A stretch of 64,000 nucleotides of DNA from Pontibacter sp. SGAir0037 (GCF_005491705.1 NZ_CP028092.1:4774001-4838000); one strand, 5' to 3'; shown: positions 25,776 through 34,767, counted from the stretch's first letter. The notes: generated by a model not told the origin, from the sequence alone. Translations and numbers: made by a program.

Positions 25776-28097
25776 CTAGTTTTTCACTTCCAGCTTTACT
25801 TGTTTCTTACCTTCTTTCTTTTTGATCTTAACACTGGATTTGCCGTTTGCCAAGTCAGCTTTTGCCTCGTTTACCGCTTCTTCTAACAAGTTAGAAGAAC
25901 CAGCGGCCGTACTTGCAGTAGCATCTGCAGAGCCTGGGCTGTTGGTGTCTACAATCGTCATTTCGTTGATCAGGTTCGTAGCGCCTGCATACTTATCAAT
26001 CATGAACAACAGGTAGTTTGAGCTCATGTTAATGCAACGCTTGTAGTCCGGGTCGTATACCAAGTCACCGGTCATGGCTTCCCAGTTACCGTCGAAAGCC
26101 AGACCGATCAGCTCACCACGACCGTTAATCACAGGAGAACCGGAGTTACCGCCCGTGATATCGTTATCCGTGATAAAATTTGTGATAAGCTGTCCGTCTT
26201 TGGTTGCATAGCGGCCAAAATCTTTGGCTTGATACAATTGCTTTAACTTAGCAGGCACCACAAACTCTTCGTTGTTCGGATCTTCTTTCTGCATAATACC
26301 TTCCAGCGTAGTATAGTAGTTATAGGTAACCCCGTCGTAAGGCTTATAATTTTTTACATTGCCATAGCTCAGGCGCAATGTAGAGTTCGCATCCGGGTAA
26401 AATACTCTGTCTGGCTGCTGCTCACGCAGACCTGCTACATACAAACGGTTGGCTGTATTCAGCTTGGCATTGCTTTCTGCAATTTTGGGAGCAATGTTAG
26501 CAGTATAGTTTTCGATGATAGGCTGTACCACCTGGAAAGCCGGATCATTCTCCAGTTGCTTTTGGGTAGGGTTTGCCAGGAACTGATTCAGCTTTTGTTG
26601 CGCTACCACAAAAGAGTTATTATATACATGGTCGGCCAGCTTCTGGAAGTTGCCGTTGTACTTCTTCACCAGGTTCTTAAAAGCTTCCGGCTGCTGATCT
26701 TTCGCAATATCTTCGTAGTAGTACTGCAGCAAAGCAGCGAACACCTTTTTATCGGTTGCGGCATTGTAATCTTTGAAGTGTGCCTCAGCCCTTGCTTTTA
26801 TGTCGTCTGCCGCTTTTTTAGCTGCAGCCTCATTTCCTGATTTCAGCGCATTGTAAAGCGGCATCATGCGGTAAGCAAACAGCAACGATTCAGTGCCCAG
26901 TATAGCTTCGTTCAGGTATACAGAGCCCAGGTTATACTTTTCGATGTTGGCGTAAGCTTCGTCGATATCTGTCAGCACATTGCCATAAAGAGCTTTGCGT
27001 TGCGCATCGGCATTTGCCCAGGCCTGGAACTTCTGCTCATCTGCCTGCTTACCTTCAATGGTTTTCATGCGCTTGATACCCTCGTTCTGGCCGATAGAGT
27101 ATTTGTAGTAGTTGGAAGTAGAGGCGTATTTAGAAGCATATTTAATGCGTGTTGCAGCATCTTTATCCATGTCTTCTTTCCAGAGGGCCAGCTTTTTCTC
27201 ACGTAGTTTAATACGGGTTTTGTTCAGGTGATCCACCTCCAGTTGCAGTCCTTGTGACGTCATAAAACGCTTGGTGCGGCCTGGGAAACCGAAAACCATA
27301 GCAAAATCGTCCTGTTCTACACCGCCAATGTTAATAGGCAGGTGGTGCTTTGGTTTGTAAGGCACGTTGTTCTGGCTGTAAGCAGCCGGTTTGCCATCCG
27401 GGCTCATGTATACGCGGAACATAGAAAAGTCGCCTGTGTGGCGTGGCCACATCCAGTTGTCGGTGTCGCCACCAAACTTGCCAACCGACGAAGGCGGAGC
27501 ACCTACCAGGCGCACGTCGTTGTAACGCTCGTACACGAAAAGGTAAAACTCGTTGCCGTTAAAAAAGTCGCGTACATAAGTCACATACTGGCCATTGCTG
27601 CTGGCTTCTTTAGCGATTGCCTGCATGCGCTGTGCTACAGTTTGTGCGCGCTGCTGCTCTGGCGTTGCATTGGTAATGCCTTCCAGCACCTGGCCGGTCA
27701 CATCATCCATCCGCACCAGGATGTCTACAAACAAATCTTCGTTCGGAAGCTCCTGCTTGCGATCCATGGCCCAGAAGCCATCGGTCAGGTAATCGTGTTC
27801 GGTGGTAGAGTGCGACTGAATGGCACCGTAACCGCAGTGGTGGTTGGTTAATAACAAGCCTTCTTTAGAAATAAATTCCCCGGTACAAAAGCCGCCAAAT
27901 TGCACAATGGCATCTTTTAAGCTGGAGTTATTTACGTTGTAAATTTCCTCGGCTGTAAGCTGTAAGCCCTTTTTCTGCATGTCGGCATGGTTCAGGCGCT
28001 TAATGAGCATAGGCAGCCACATGCCTTCGTCTGCTTTGGCCGCAAATGGAGCACTTAGCGAAACTAAAAGCAGGAATGATAAAATTCTTTTAAACAT
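25776..28097 (-). CDS. S46-family dipeptidyl peptidase, DPP7-type
   Basis: A 773-residue periplasmic serine peptidase that releases dipeptides from peptide N-termini. The signal peptide ends near AAKA. The chymotrypsin-like triad is visible: His in TNHHCGY (about 86), Asp in RHTGDFS (about 223) and Ser652 in GGNSGSP. The residue 18 positions after the Ser is Gly (FDGNWE); DPP7 has Gly there whereas Asp/Glu-specific DPP11 has Arg (family knowledge), so hydrophobic P1 preference is expected. After the normal end (INEMTIV) there is an extra 57-residue tail ending in Lys-rich KIKKKEGKKQVKLEVKN. A TAAATTTG promoter element lies about 95 bases upstream. Confidence 0.92.
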   Translation of the reverse strand: MFKRILSFLLLVSLSAPFAAKADEGMWLPMLIKRLNHADMQKKGLQLTAEEIYNVNNSSLKDAIVQFGGFCTGEFISKEGLLLTNHHCGYGAIQSHSTTEHDYLTDGFWAMDRKQELPNEDLFVDILVRMDDVTGQVLEGITNATPEQQRAQTVAQRMQAIAKEASSNGQYVTYVRDFFNGNEFYLFVYERYNDVRLVGAPPSSVGKFGGDTDNWMWPRHTGDFSMFRVYMSPDGKPAAYSQNNVPYKPKHHLPINIGGVEQDDFAMVFGFPGRTKRFMTSQGLQLEVDHLNKTRIKLREKKLALWKEDMDKDAATRIKYASKYASTSNYYKYSIGQNEGIKRMKTIEGKQADEQKFQAWANADAQRKALYGNVLTDIDEAYANIEKYNLGSVYLNEAILGTESLLFAYRMMPLYNALKSGNEAAAKKAADDIKARAEAHFKDYNAATDKKVFAALLQYYYEDIAKDQQPEAFKNLVKKYNGNFQKLADHVYNNSFVVAQQKLNQFLANPTQKQLENDPAFQVVQPIIENYTANIAPKIAESNAKLNTANRLYVAGLREQQPDRVFYPDANSTLRLSYGNVKNYKPYDGVTYNYYTTLEGIMQKEDPNNEEFVVPAKLKQLYQAKDFGRYATKDGQLITNFITDNDITGGNSGSPVINGRGELIGLAFDGNWEAMTGDLVYDPDYKRCINMSSNYLLFMIDKYAGATNLINEMTIVDTNSPGSADATASTAAGSSNLLEEAVNEAKADLANGKSSVKIKKKEGKKQVKLEVKN

Positions 28098-28191
28098 GTA
28101 TTGTGTTTAGTTTAGTTAAAAAATTCATCTTTACACGGCATCTTCTTATAGCCATCGTGCTGCGTAAAAGACGTGTAAACATGACTTGCTG

Positions 28192-28199
28192 CAAATTTA
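28192..28199 (-). promoter_or_regulatory. -7 promoter element (TAAATTTG) of the DPP7 gene
   Basis: An exact match to the Bacteroidota -7 consensus TAnnTTTG on the minus strand, giving a leader of about 88 bases. No convincing -33 element is seen at the usual distance. Confidence 0.4.
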
Positions 28200-28342
28200 G
28201 CAAAAACTGTGCAGTATTTCTTAATGCTGCAATATAGTTGCAAATATATAGGTTAAAGAAAATGCACAAGGTTGAATTTGAGAATTGACTTTCCCATAAA
28301 AGGGTAACCGGAAGGGCATTGTGCTCATCAGTTCTGATGCAG

Positions 28343-28376
28343 ATTTCTAACTTTTAATTTGGCAAAGCCTTATAAC
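28343..28376 (+). repeat. Conserved start-proximal leader element, copy 1
   Basis: The bases before the yidD ATG (including TTTTAATTTGGC and AAGCC) recur almost unchanged, at the same distance from the ATG, before the ABC ATPase gene (30281-30314). TAATTTGG is close to the -7 promoter consensus TAnnTTTG. Confidence 0.5.
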
Positions 28377-28598
28377 ATGAAGTGGCTCTTACAGAAGCTT
28401 ATATTAGGCCTGATATGGGTATACCAGCACATGATATCCCCGCTCACTCCTGCCAGTTGCCGTTATACACCTACCTGCTCCACCTATGCGGTGCAGGCCG
28501 TAAAGAAGTACGGGCCTTTTAAAGGAGGCTGGATGGCCTTAAAGCGGATTGGCCGGTGCCATCCCTGGGGCGGGAGCGGTTACGATCCGGTGCCCTGA
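28377..28598 (+). CDS. yidD: Membrane protein insertion efficiency factor YidD
   Basis: A 73-residue peripheral inner-membrane protein that assists YidC-dependent membrane insertion. The family core is complete: YQHMISPLTPASCRYTPTCSTYAVQAVKKYG, with three conserved Cys, and KRIGRCHPWGGSGYDPVP at the end. ATG 28377 is chosen over a TTG at 28359, since the amphipathic helix MKWLLQKLILGLIWVYQH starts there. In many bacteria yidD lies between rnpA and yidC; here it is isolated, which is usual in Bacteroidota. Its upstream leader is shared with the ABC ATPase gene 1.9 kb downstream. Confidence 0.95.
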   Translation: MKWLLQKLILGLIWVYQHMISPLTPASCRYTPTCSTYAVQAVKKYGPFKGGWMALKRIGRCHPWGGSGYDPVP

Positions 28599-28727
28599 TA
28601 ATTTACCTGGGATGAGGAAGCAATCATCCTGCCACCAACTGCTTTTTACGAAAGAAATAGTATAATACTTGGCCGGGGATAGGGAAATGCCTATATTGAA
28701 TAGACTTACAACATTTTCCTTTTCCTC

Positions 28728-30200
28728 ATGTTTCTGACACTGTTATCACACCAATGGCTGGAAACCCGACGCTCTTCGGTATTCCAAAAAAACAGAGCTG
28801 TTAACATTATTCTGGGTGTTCTTATTGCTTACTTCGGGCTGAACTTCCTGGTGCTGGGCTTTTTTGTAGACAACCTGCTGCTGGAGATGTACCCGGGGCA
28901 GCATCCTGTTTGGGTGTTTAACGGGTTCATGTTCTTTTACTTTTTAGTTGATCTGTTTATGCGGTTCATGTTGCAGGAACTGCCTATTCTATCTATTCAG
29001 CCCTACCTGCACCTGCCTCTTCCAAAAGGCAAGCTCATTCATTTTGTGTTGCTGAAATCTATTCCGAGCATCTTTAACTTTTTCCTGCTGCTGGTATTTG
29101 TGCCCTTCCTATTCGATGCAGTTATACCTGCCTATGGTACAGGCGTGGGAGTAATATGGCTGATCTCTTTATTATTGCTTACCTTTTTTAATAATTTCCT
29201 GCTCATCTACTTTAAACGGCAGCTGAGCACCAAACCCGTTATGACGCTTTACTTCGGATTGGCGGTGGTAGGCCTGATACTGTTGGATTACCTGCACGTA
29301 TTTTCGCTACGGGAGGCATCCAGTATTGCCTTCGACTATCTGTTAGAACAGCCCTGGCTGGTTGTGCTTCCTGCCTTGCTGGTATTGTTTGCCTACTTTT
29401 TGAATTACAAGTTCTTAAAAGCCCACACGTATCCCGAAGAAATTGCGGTAAAAAAAGAAACAAAGGCATCAGGCGGAGACATTGCTTTTCTGCAGCGCTT
29501 TGGTGATGTAGGCAAACTGATTGCGCTGGAAATGAAGCTGATCTGGCGGCACAAACGCTCCAAGTCTATCATCACTATTTCGGCTTTGTTTATCTTTTAT
29601 GGCCTCATCTTCTATAATAATCCTGTGTTTCTTGATGGGTTTGCCATGCTCATTTTTGTAGGCATTTTTACAACAGGCATGTTCATGTTTAATTACGGGC
29701 AGTTTATCCCAAGCTGGCAGAGCGCGCATTTTGATGCATTACTCTCCAGGCGTATCTCGCCTTACCAGTTCTACCAGGCAAAGTTCTGGTTTTTTGTTCC
29801 TGTTACGTTTGTCGCTTTTCTGCTTACACTGCCTTATGCTTTTATAAGCTATAAAATTATTCTGATCAATTTTGCTGCGTTTCTTTTTAACATAGGCATC
29901 AATGCGTTTGTGGTATTTTATTTTTCAGTGTTAAACCGCAACAGGTTAAATTTAAGTGGTTCTGCTTTTAGTTGGCAGGGAGTAGGCGCTTCTAAATTTG
30001 TAATGCAGTTGCCGCTTATGTTGCTGCCCCTGATTGTTTATGCTCCTTTTGGTTTTCTGGATATACCGTATTGGGGAGTGTTTGCAATAGGGATTATCGG
30101 CCTGGCCGGATTTGTTTTCCACCGCCAGTTGCTCCGGCTAACAACCCAGCGCTTTGTGGAGCACAAGTATAAAATTGCGGCAGGCTTCAGACAGAGTTAA
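28728..30200 (+). CDS. DUF5687-family ABC exporter membrane protein
   Basis: A 490-residue polytopic membrane protein with about 12 hydrophobic segments and an N-terminal amphipathic start (LLSHQWLETRRSSVFQKNRAVN). It matches the Bacteroidota DUF5687 family of ABC-2-like permeases, with a cytoplasmic loop (LQRFGDVGKLIALEMKLIWRHKRSK) near residue 265 marking the second half. The ATPase gene begins 114 bases downstream, so the pair probably forms an exporter. Substrate unknown. The protein lacks the large extracellular loop of MacB-type permeases. Confidence 0.8.
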   Translation: MFLTLLSHQWLETRRSSVFQKNRAVNIILGVLIAYFGLNFLVLGFFVDNLLLEMYPGQHPVWVFNGFMFFYFLVDLFMRFMLQELPILSIQPYLHLPLPKGKLIHFVLLKSIPSIFNFFLLLVFVPFLFDAVIPAYGTGVGVIWLISLLLLTFFNNFLLIYFKRQLSTKPVMTLYFGLAVVGLILLDYLHVFSLREASSIAFDYLLEQPWLVVLPALLVLFAYFLNYKFLKAHTYPEEIAVKKETKASGGDIAFLQRFGDVGKLIALEMKLIWRHKRSKSIITISALFIFYGLIFYNNPVFLDGFAMLIFVGIFTTGMFMFNYGQFIPSWQSAHFDALLSRRISPYQFYQAKFWFFVPVTFVAFLLTLPYAFISYKIILINFAAFLFNIGINAFVVFYFSVLNRNRLNLSGSAFSWQGVGASKFVMQLPLMLLPLIVYAPFGFLDIPYWGVFAIGIIGLAGFVFHRQLLRLTTQRFVEHKYKIAAGFRQS

Positions 30201-30280
30201 GAAATCCAAAGCTTACCGATAGTATATCATGCGCTTTCAGTATAGTTTACAAGCAGCGAATTGTGCATTCATAATTTATA

Positions 30281-30314
30281 TTTTCTAATTTTTAATTTGG
30301 CGAAGCCATACACC
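30281..30314 (+). repeat. Conserved start-proximal leader element, copy 2
   Basis: Second copy of the element before yidD: TTTCTAA, one variable base, TTTTAATTTGGC, one variable base, AAGCC, then seven bases to the ATG in both copies. It may be a promoter giving the ATPase gene its own transcript. Confidence 0.5.
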
Positions 30315-31010
30315 ATGATTGAAGTTAAGAACCTGGAGAAGGCCTACAATGGCAAAACAGTAGTGCAGATACCTGCTTTAAGTATTTCGGCAGGCGAAGC
30401 CATTGGTTTGGTTGGTAACAACGGAGCAGGCAAAACAACGCTTTTTCGCATGATCCTGGACTTGATTCGTCCGTCTAAAGGAGAAGTTTTTTCGAAAGGA
30501 GTTAATGTTGCTTTATCCGAAGAGTGGAAAACCTATACAGGTTCACACCTGGATGAAGGCTTTTTAATTGATTATCTCACACCCGAAGAATACTTCAAAT
30601 TTGTAGGTGACCTGCATGGGCTTTCCGACGGTGACATCACTGAACGTCTGCAACCCTTCCTGGATTTCTTTAATGGAGAGATACTGAGTCAGCGAAAGTA
30701 CATCCGCGACTTCTCGAAAGGCAATCAGAAGAAAGTAGGTGTTGCCGCCGCCGCACTCATTAACCCGGAGCTGCTGATCCTGGATGAGCCATTTGCCAAC
30801 CTCGATCCAAGCTCACAGATTCGCCTGAAGAACCTGTTAAAGCGGCTGCGCCAGGAAAAGAACATGACCATGCTTATCTCCAGCCACGACCTGAACCACG
30901 TAATTGAAGTGTGCGAACGCATCGTTATTCTGGAGAAAGGGCAGGTAGTGCAGGATATGGCTACGACAGAAAACACACTGCAGGAGCTGGAGACTTATTT
31001 TACAGTATGA
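30315..31010 (+). CDS. ABC transporter ATP-binding protein
   Basis: A 231-residue ABC ATPase. Walker A is GNNGAGKTT (about 36-44), the signature is SKGNQKKVG, a degenerate form of LSGGQ, Walker B is LLILDEPFANLDP and the switch His is in SSHDLNH. The chosen ATG (MIEVKNLEKAYNG) begins at the usual first strand; an earlier in-frame ATG at 30261 lies in the conserved leader element. It is the partner of the DUF5687 permease just upstream. The SKGNQ signature is common in ABC-2-type exporters of this kind. Confidence 0.92.
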   Translation: MIEVKNLEKAYNGKTVVQIPALSISAGEAIGLVGNNGAGKTTLFRMILDLIRPSKGEVFSKGVNVALSEEWKTYTGSHLDEGFLIDYLTPEEYFKFVGDLHGLSDGDITERLQPFLDFFNGEILSQRKYIRDFSKGNQKKVGVAAAALINPELLILDEPFANLDPSSQIRLKNLLKRLRQEKNMTMLISSHDLNHVIEVCERIVILEKGQVVQDMATTENTLQELETYFTV

Positions 31011-31018
31011 GTAGAACT

Positions 31019-31045
31019 GTGAAGCAGGAGTATCTCCTACTTCAC
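31019..31045. terminator. Short hairpin at the convergent ends of the ABC ATPase and hydrolase genes
   Basis: A 12-bp stem with one mismatch (31019-31030 with 31034-31045) and a 3-base loop overlaps the TAG stop of the hydrolase gene. There is no strong T run, so terminator function is tentative. Confidence 0.35.
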
Positions 31046-32455
31046 AACACCCTTCACCCACTGTGTAATGGTATCCAGCGCTACAGGAGCCATGGTTTCC
31101 TGTATTTTCGCATACTCTGTGTGCAGGCCTGTAGTGGCTGTCTGAAAAATATGGTTAAGCCCGGGCAATTCTTTAACAGTATATTTTTTATTGCCTCCTG
31201 CTTTCAGGGCTTTTTCAGTAGCAGGGAGATTCTGCGCAGCTGGCACCTGCACATCTTTGCTGCCGTTCAAAGCCAGTACCGGCATTTTAAGTTTCTGTAA
31301 GGCGGGTGCAGGATCGTAAGCTAAATAATAGCGCATCCAGGGGCTACTTAACTGGGCAACAAGTGCTTGTTCGCTTTGAGGAGTTAACCCCAGTTGTGCT
31401 TTTTCCTGTTCGTTTAACCGGGTTTTGGCCTCCTGTTCCAGTTGCCTGATTTTCTTAGAAGCTTCAAATACATCCTGTTCAGTTGCAGCAATCTCAAATT
31501 GGGCTTTGCGCAGGTTTAACAGCTTTTGCAAAAGAGCGGGATCTGCAACAGCTTGTTTAAAAATGGCTTCATTCTGGGCTAAAAGTAATTCTGTGCCAGG
31601 CACGGCGCCTCCTGCCATTAGCACTACAAAAGCAACATCAGCATGTTGGGCGGCTACACTGGCAGCTATATTAGCTCCTTCGCTAATGCCCAGCACGCCA
31701 ATCTTTTTAGGGTTGATACCGGCCTGTGTTTTTAGAAAAGCATAAGCAGCCATGCCATCAGAAGTAAAATCTTTTGTAGTGGCGGTGGTAGGGTTTCCTC
31801 CCGATTTGCCTGCACCCCGGTCATCGAGCCGTAGCACGGCAATCCCCTGCCGTGTCAGGTGGTCGGCCAGCACCAGGAACGGCTTGTGCCCCAGTAGGCT
31901 CATGTCTCTGTCCTGTGCGCCGGATCCCGTAAAAAGGATAACGGCAGCGTGCGGACCTTTGCCCTGTGGAAGTGTAAGCGTGCCAGCCAGCGTAATGCCA
32001 GCGTCCTTGTTTTCAACTGCTACTTCCTTCTCCTGGTAAGGGAAAGGCCGTTGCGGCTCCTGCGGTTTTCGCATGGCAGCAGCTGCTCCTTTACTGATGG
32101 GAACAGGAACCGACATGCCCGCTTGTTTCCAGTGCCCGTCTATGGTTTCAGGACCGGTTATTTTACCTGCATACTTAATACCGCCTACATGGCTGAAGTC
32201 TAAGTAAAGGCTGTCGGAGGTCAGGCGTACTGCCTTGGCGGGGATATCGGCTGCGCCCTGGCCAGGTATATCCATGGTAGCGGCAAGAGAGCCGTCTTCA
32301 GCTGCTTTAATGTGAAAGATCAGGTTTAGTTTTGCTCCATCCGGATCTATTATACCACCCCAATCCCCTATAACCTGATCTGATTTAACAAGCTGCTGTG
32401 CAAAAGCTGTATGAACTAGAAGTGAAATGAGAAAAAGCAGTGGAAAGCGGTTCAT
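31037..32455 (-). CDS. Exported alpha/beta hydrolase with N-terminal extension domain
   Basis: A 472-residue protein with signal peptide ending VHTAFAQ. Residues of about 25-125 form a beta-rich domain (VIGDWGGIIDPDGAKLNLIFHI; IDGHWKQAGMSVPV). The alpha/beta hydrolase domain begins near 145 (LAGTLTLPQGKGPHAAVILFTGSGAQDRD). The nucleophile elbow is GISEG (Ser about 257), the acid is in NGSKDVQVP and the His in LPGLNHIFQ. The same two-domain layout occurs in many Bacteroidota 'alpha/beta fold hydrolases' acting in the periplasm on esters or peptides; substrate unknown. Confidence 0.85.
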   Translation of the reverse strand: MNRFPLLFLISLLVHTAFAQQLVKSDQVIGDWGGIIDPDGAKLNLIFHIKAAEDGSLAATMDIPGQGAADIPAKAVRLTSDSLYLDFSHVGGIKYAGKITGPETIDGHWKQAGMSVPVPISKGAAAAMRKPQEPQRPFPYQEKEVAVENKDAGITLAGTLTLPQGKGPHAAVILFTGSGAQDRDMSLLGHKPFLVLADHLTRQGIAVLRLDDRGAGKSGGNPTTATTKDFTSDGMAAYAFLKTQAGINPKKIGVLGISEGANIAASVAAQHADVAFVVLMAGGAVPGTELLLAQNEAIFKQAVADPALLQKLLNLRKAQFEIAATEQDVFEASKKIRQLEQEAKTRLNEQEKAQLGLTPQSEQALVAQLSSPWMRYYLAYDPAPALQKLKMPVLALNGSKDVQVPAAQNLPATEKALKAGGNKKYTVKELPGLNHIFQTATTGLHTEYAKIQETMAPVALDTITQWVKGVVK

Positions 32456-32629
32456 AAAATTCAGGTTTAGTTTATGTATAGTTTGCAGATCTGCTCAGAA
32501 AAGTAAAAGCACGTAAATGTTTTGTAGAGCACGACATTGCTTATCGGAATGTAAGGTTATACTTTTCAGATTAACCCAAAGAGCAAGAAAGTCTTTTACC
32601 CCCTTGCCAAGGTGTCCTTTGCCTACTAT

Positions 32630-33292
32630 CTAAAGCTTAAGTTGCCGCTGTTCTTTCCGTAGCTCCAGGTAAGAGTAAACAGTTGGGATAAGTGAGACAG
32701 CCGCAATAGTGGCTATAAAAAGAACAGACTTAAAGGTACCTTGTGGTAGAAATGAAGTCAGGATAATCAAAACGCCACCCAGCACCCATAGGCGGCCGCC
32801 CATGCGATGCGTTTTCTTCCAGACAGTCTCACTCTCCAGCGTCCAGGGTGTGCGGATACCAATAAAATAGTTCGGCTTTAATGCCTGAAAATAATTGCCC
32901 AGCACTATAAATAAGCCACCGATCAGGATAAACAGCAGGTTTGGGCTAAAAGTCTCCCGGCTGCTGGCGCTATAGATAATCAGCACAGCCAAAGCAGACA
33001 TAAACAGGACCATCAGCAGGCGGAACCGATCATATTTGCTGCCCATATTTTCGATTTTCCCTTTTGGGTCGAGCTTCGGAATGAGCAACAACAGCAGGTT
33101 GATAAATACAGTAAGCCCGAACACGATCCCGATTAATCCTGTTTTGCTGCCCCAGCCATTGGCTTCGCCTTGCAGGTTAAAGTGAATAGGTACACGCTCC
33201 GGCAGTTCATCCCATACCCATGCGAGGTACACAAAGGGTAGCAGCATTGCAAACCATATTGCTATTTCTCGTGAAAGGCTTTTCAATGTCAT
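32630..33292 (-). CDS. SdpI-family membrane protein (DUF1648 + SdpI)
   Basis: A 220-residue inner-membrane protein with about six hydrophobic segments. The DUF1648 signature VPIHFNLQGEANGWGSK is near residue 34, and the SdpI core NYFIGIRTPWTLESETVWKKTHRMGGRLW is near 140. In Bacillus subtilis SdpI gives immunity to the cannibalism toxin SdpC and sequesters the repressor SdpR at the membrane. Here the repressor gene precedes it by 3 bases, but no sdpABC-like toxin genes are present in the window. The role may be envelope stress sensing or immunity to a foreign toxin (inference). Confidence 0.88.
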   Translation of the reverse strand: MTLKSLSREIAIWFAMLLPFVYLAWVWDELPERVPIHFNLQGEANGWGSKTGLIGIVFGLTVFINLLLLLIPKLDPKGKIENMGSKYDRFRLLMVLFMSALAVLIIYSASSRETFSPNLLFILIGGLFIVLGNYFQALKPNYFIGIRTPWTLESETVWKKTHRMGGRLWVLGGVLIILTSFLPQGTFKSVLFIATIAAVSLIPTVYSYLELRKEQRQLKL

Positions 33293-33295
33293 GAG

Positions 33296-33550
33296 TCAGC
33301 TTTTTAATGTAATCATCCATTTCAGTATATCATCCAGAACAGTAGTATTAAGTGAATAAATTACAAACTGCCCTTTCTTTTCCGATGTAACGAGCTCTGC
33401 CTGGCTCAGAATATCCAGGTGATGCGAAATGCTGGGTTTGGTAATGTTAAAAGCCTCAGCAATTTCACCTGCTGTCATATCCTTCTCCTTTAGCAGGTTC
33501 AGGATATCACGCCTGGTCTGGTCGTTAAGGGCTTTAAATACTTTGTTCAC
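33296..33550 (-). CDS. SdpR-like ArsR-family autorepressor
   Basis: An 84-residue winged-helix regulator starting MNKVFKALNDQTRRDILNLL, close to SdpR of B. subtilis. The recognition helix region is KPSISHHLDILSQAELV, and the wing GQFVIYSLN follows. No metal-binding Cys pair of ArsR/SmtB type is seen, so it is not a metal sensor. The start codon is GTG. It is translated just upstream of the SdpI-like gene. A perfect 8-6-8 inverted repeat 12 bases before the start is the probable operator. Confidence 0.88.
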   Translation of the reverse strand: MNKVFKALNDQTRRDILNLLKEKDMTAGEIAEAFNITKPSISHHLDILSQAELVTSEKKGQFVIYSLNTTVLDDILKWMITLKS

Positions 33551-33562
33551 TGTTCTGTTAGG

Positions 33563-33584
33563 TATTTAGACAAATATCTAAATA
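33563..33584 (-). promoter_or_regulatory. Probable SdpR operator overlapping the promoter
   Basis: TATTTAGA, six bases, TCTAAATA: a perfect 8-bp inverted repeat 12 bases before the GTG of the ArsR-type gene. On the minus strand GATATTTG inside it is a 7/8 match to the TAnnTTTG -7 element, so a bound repressor would block transcription. A related half-site lies at about 33609-33617. Confidence 0.6.
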
Positions 33585-33741
33585 TTATTTTTTATTTTCT
33601 GCATACTGGCTAAATATTTTTCTCTGAAAGAAGTTAAGCCATATATCTAATTTGTGTTTGCTATCTTCGCCAGAGTATGTTTAAATTCTATTCTTGGCGC
33701 TGCAAATAGCGCATAATGTCATCATGCTCTAAAAACAGCTT

Positions 33742-34764
33742 ATGCAACCACACGAACATACCTTAAGTGCTTCTTCTGTAAATCTGGTGCTGCATGTGCT
33801 GCAGCTGCAGGGCTATCGTGCTGCGGAACTTTGCCGGGAGGCAGGTATTGCAGCAGAGCAGCTACAGGATGTAAACGCACGGGTAACAATTGCGCAAATG
33901 GTGGCGCTCTGGAAAGAGGCGGCACGCATCACACAAAATCCGAACATTGCCTTGCAGATAGGCGAAGCTGTTAACCCCACTTCGGCTGGTATTATTGCCT
34001 ATGTTATGATGAATGCGCCTGATCTGCATGAGTCAATCAGGAAGCTGTGTAAGTACCAGGATATTGTGTGTGAAGGTATCCAGACAAGCTTTGAAGTAAA
34101 GCGGCAGGAAGCGCATGTGGTATTGCAGGTAGTAAGCCCGGCCTTAACAGAGCCAAGGTATGCCATCGATTGTGAAATGGTAATTTACAGCAGTGCTTTT
34201 GCTGCACTGGTAGGAGAAAAGATACCGTTTAAGCAAATCAGCTTTGCTTATCCTAAACCTGACAGTACAGAAGAACACCAGCGCATTTTCGATAATGCAG
34301 AACTGTTATTTGATATGCCCCAGAGCGGGTTCGTGTTTGATGCGGAGTGGCTGGCAAAGCCTGTCGTAAGTGCTAACCCTGAGCTGAACCTGCTGTTTGA
34401 GCAATATGCGAACGAGTACCTGCAACGGCTGCGGGAACCCAAAAGCATTACCGAGCGGGTGCAGCGGGAACTGGCTCAACTGCTCAAAGGAGAAGAACCT
34501 ACCATCACGACAGTATCTCGTAATCTGGCCCTTAGTATCCGTTCGCTTCAGGCCAAACTGCAGGAAGAGGGTACTAGTTACCAGGCGCAGTTAGATGAAG
34601 TACGCAAAGAACTGGCTATCCGCCACCTCAAAAGCGGGATGCATACTGTTTCAGATGTAGCTTACCTGCTTGGTTTCTCAGAGCCCAGCGCCTTTTCCCA
34701 TTCTTTTAAAAAATGGACAGGCCTGCCGCCGCAGCTTTACAGGCAGCAGGTGCTTATTCCTTAA
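33742..34764 (+). CDS. AraC-family transcriptional regulator (arabinose-binding-like N-domain)
   Basis: A 340-residue regulator. The N-terminal 190 residues match the ligand-sensing domain of the OruR/ArgR-type AraC branch (LCREAGIAAEQLQDVNARVTIAQMVALWKEAARITQNPNIALQIGEAV). The C-terminal double helix-turn-helix is LALSIRSLQAKLQEEG and VSDVAYLLGFSEPSAFSHSFKKWTGLPP. Its stop lies 3 bases from the stop of a convergent NAD-binding protein, a layout that often links regulator and target. The inducer is unknown. TATCTTCG at 33662-33669 is a near match to the -7 element. Confidence 0.88.
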   Translation: MQPHEHTLSASSVNLVLHVLQLQGYRAAELCREAGIAAEQLQDVNARVTIAQMVALWKEAARITQNPNIALQIGEAVNPTSAGIIAYVMMNAPDLHESIRKLCKYQDIVCEGIQTSFEVKRQEAHVVLQVVSPALTEPRYAIDCEMVIYSSAFAALVGEKIPFKQISFAYPKPDSTEEHQRIFDNAELLFDMPQSGFVFDAEWLAKPVVSANPELNLLFEQYANEYLQRLREPKSITERVQRELAQLLKGEEPTITTVSRNLALSIRSLQAKLQEEGTSYQAQLDEVRKELAIRHLKSGMHTVSDVAYLLGFSEPSAFSHSFKKWTGLPPQLYRQQVLIP

Positions 34765-34767
34765 CAC

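Noticed and set aside
33296..33550. Metal-sensing ArsR/SmtB repressor
   Set aside because: No Cys pair or His/Asp metal sites; sequence and neighbour fit SdpR.
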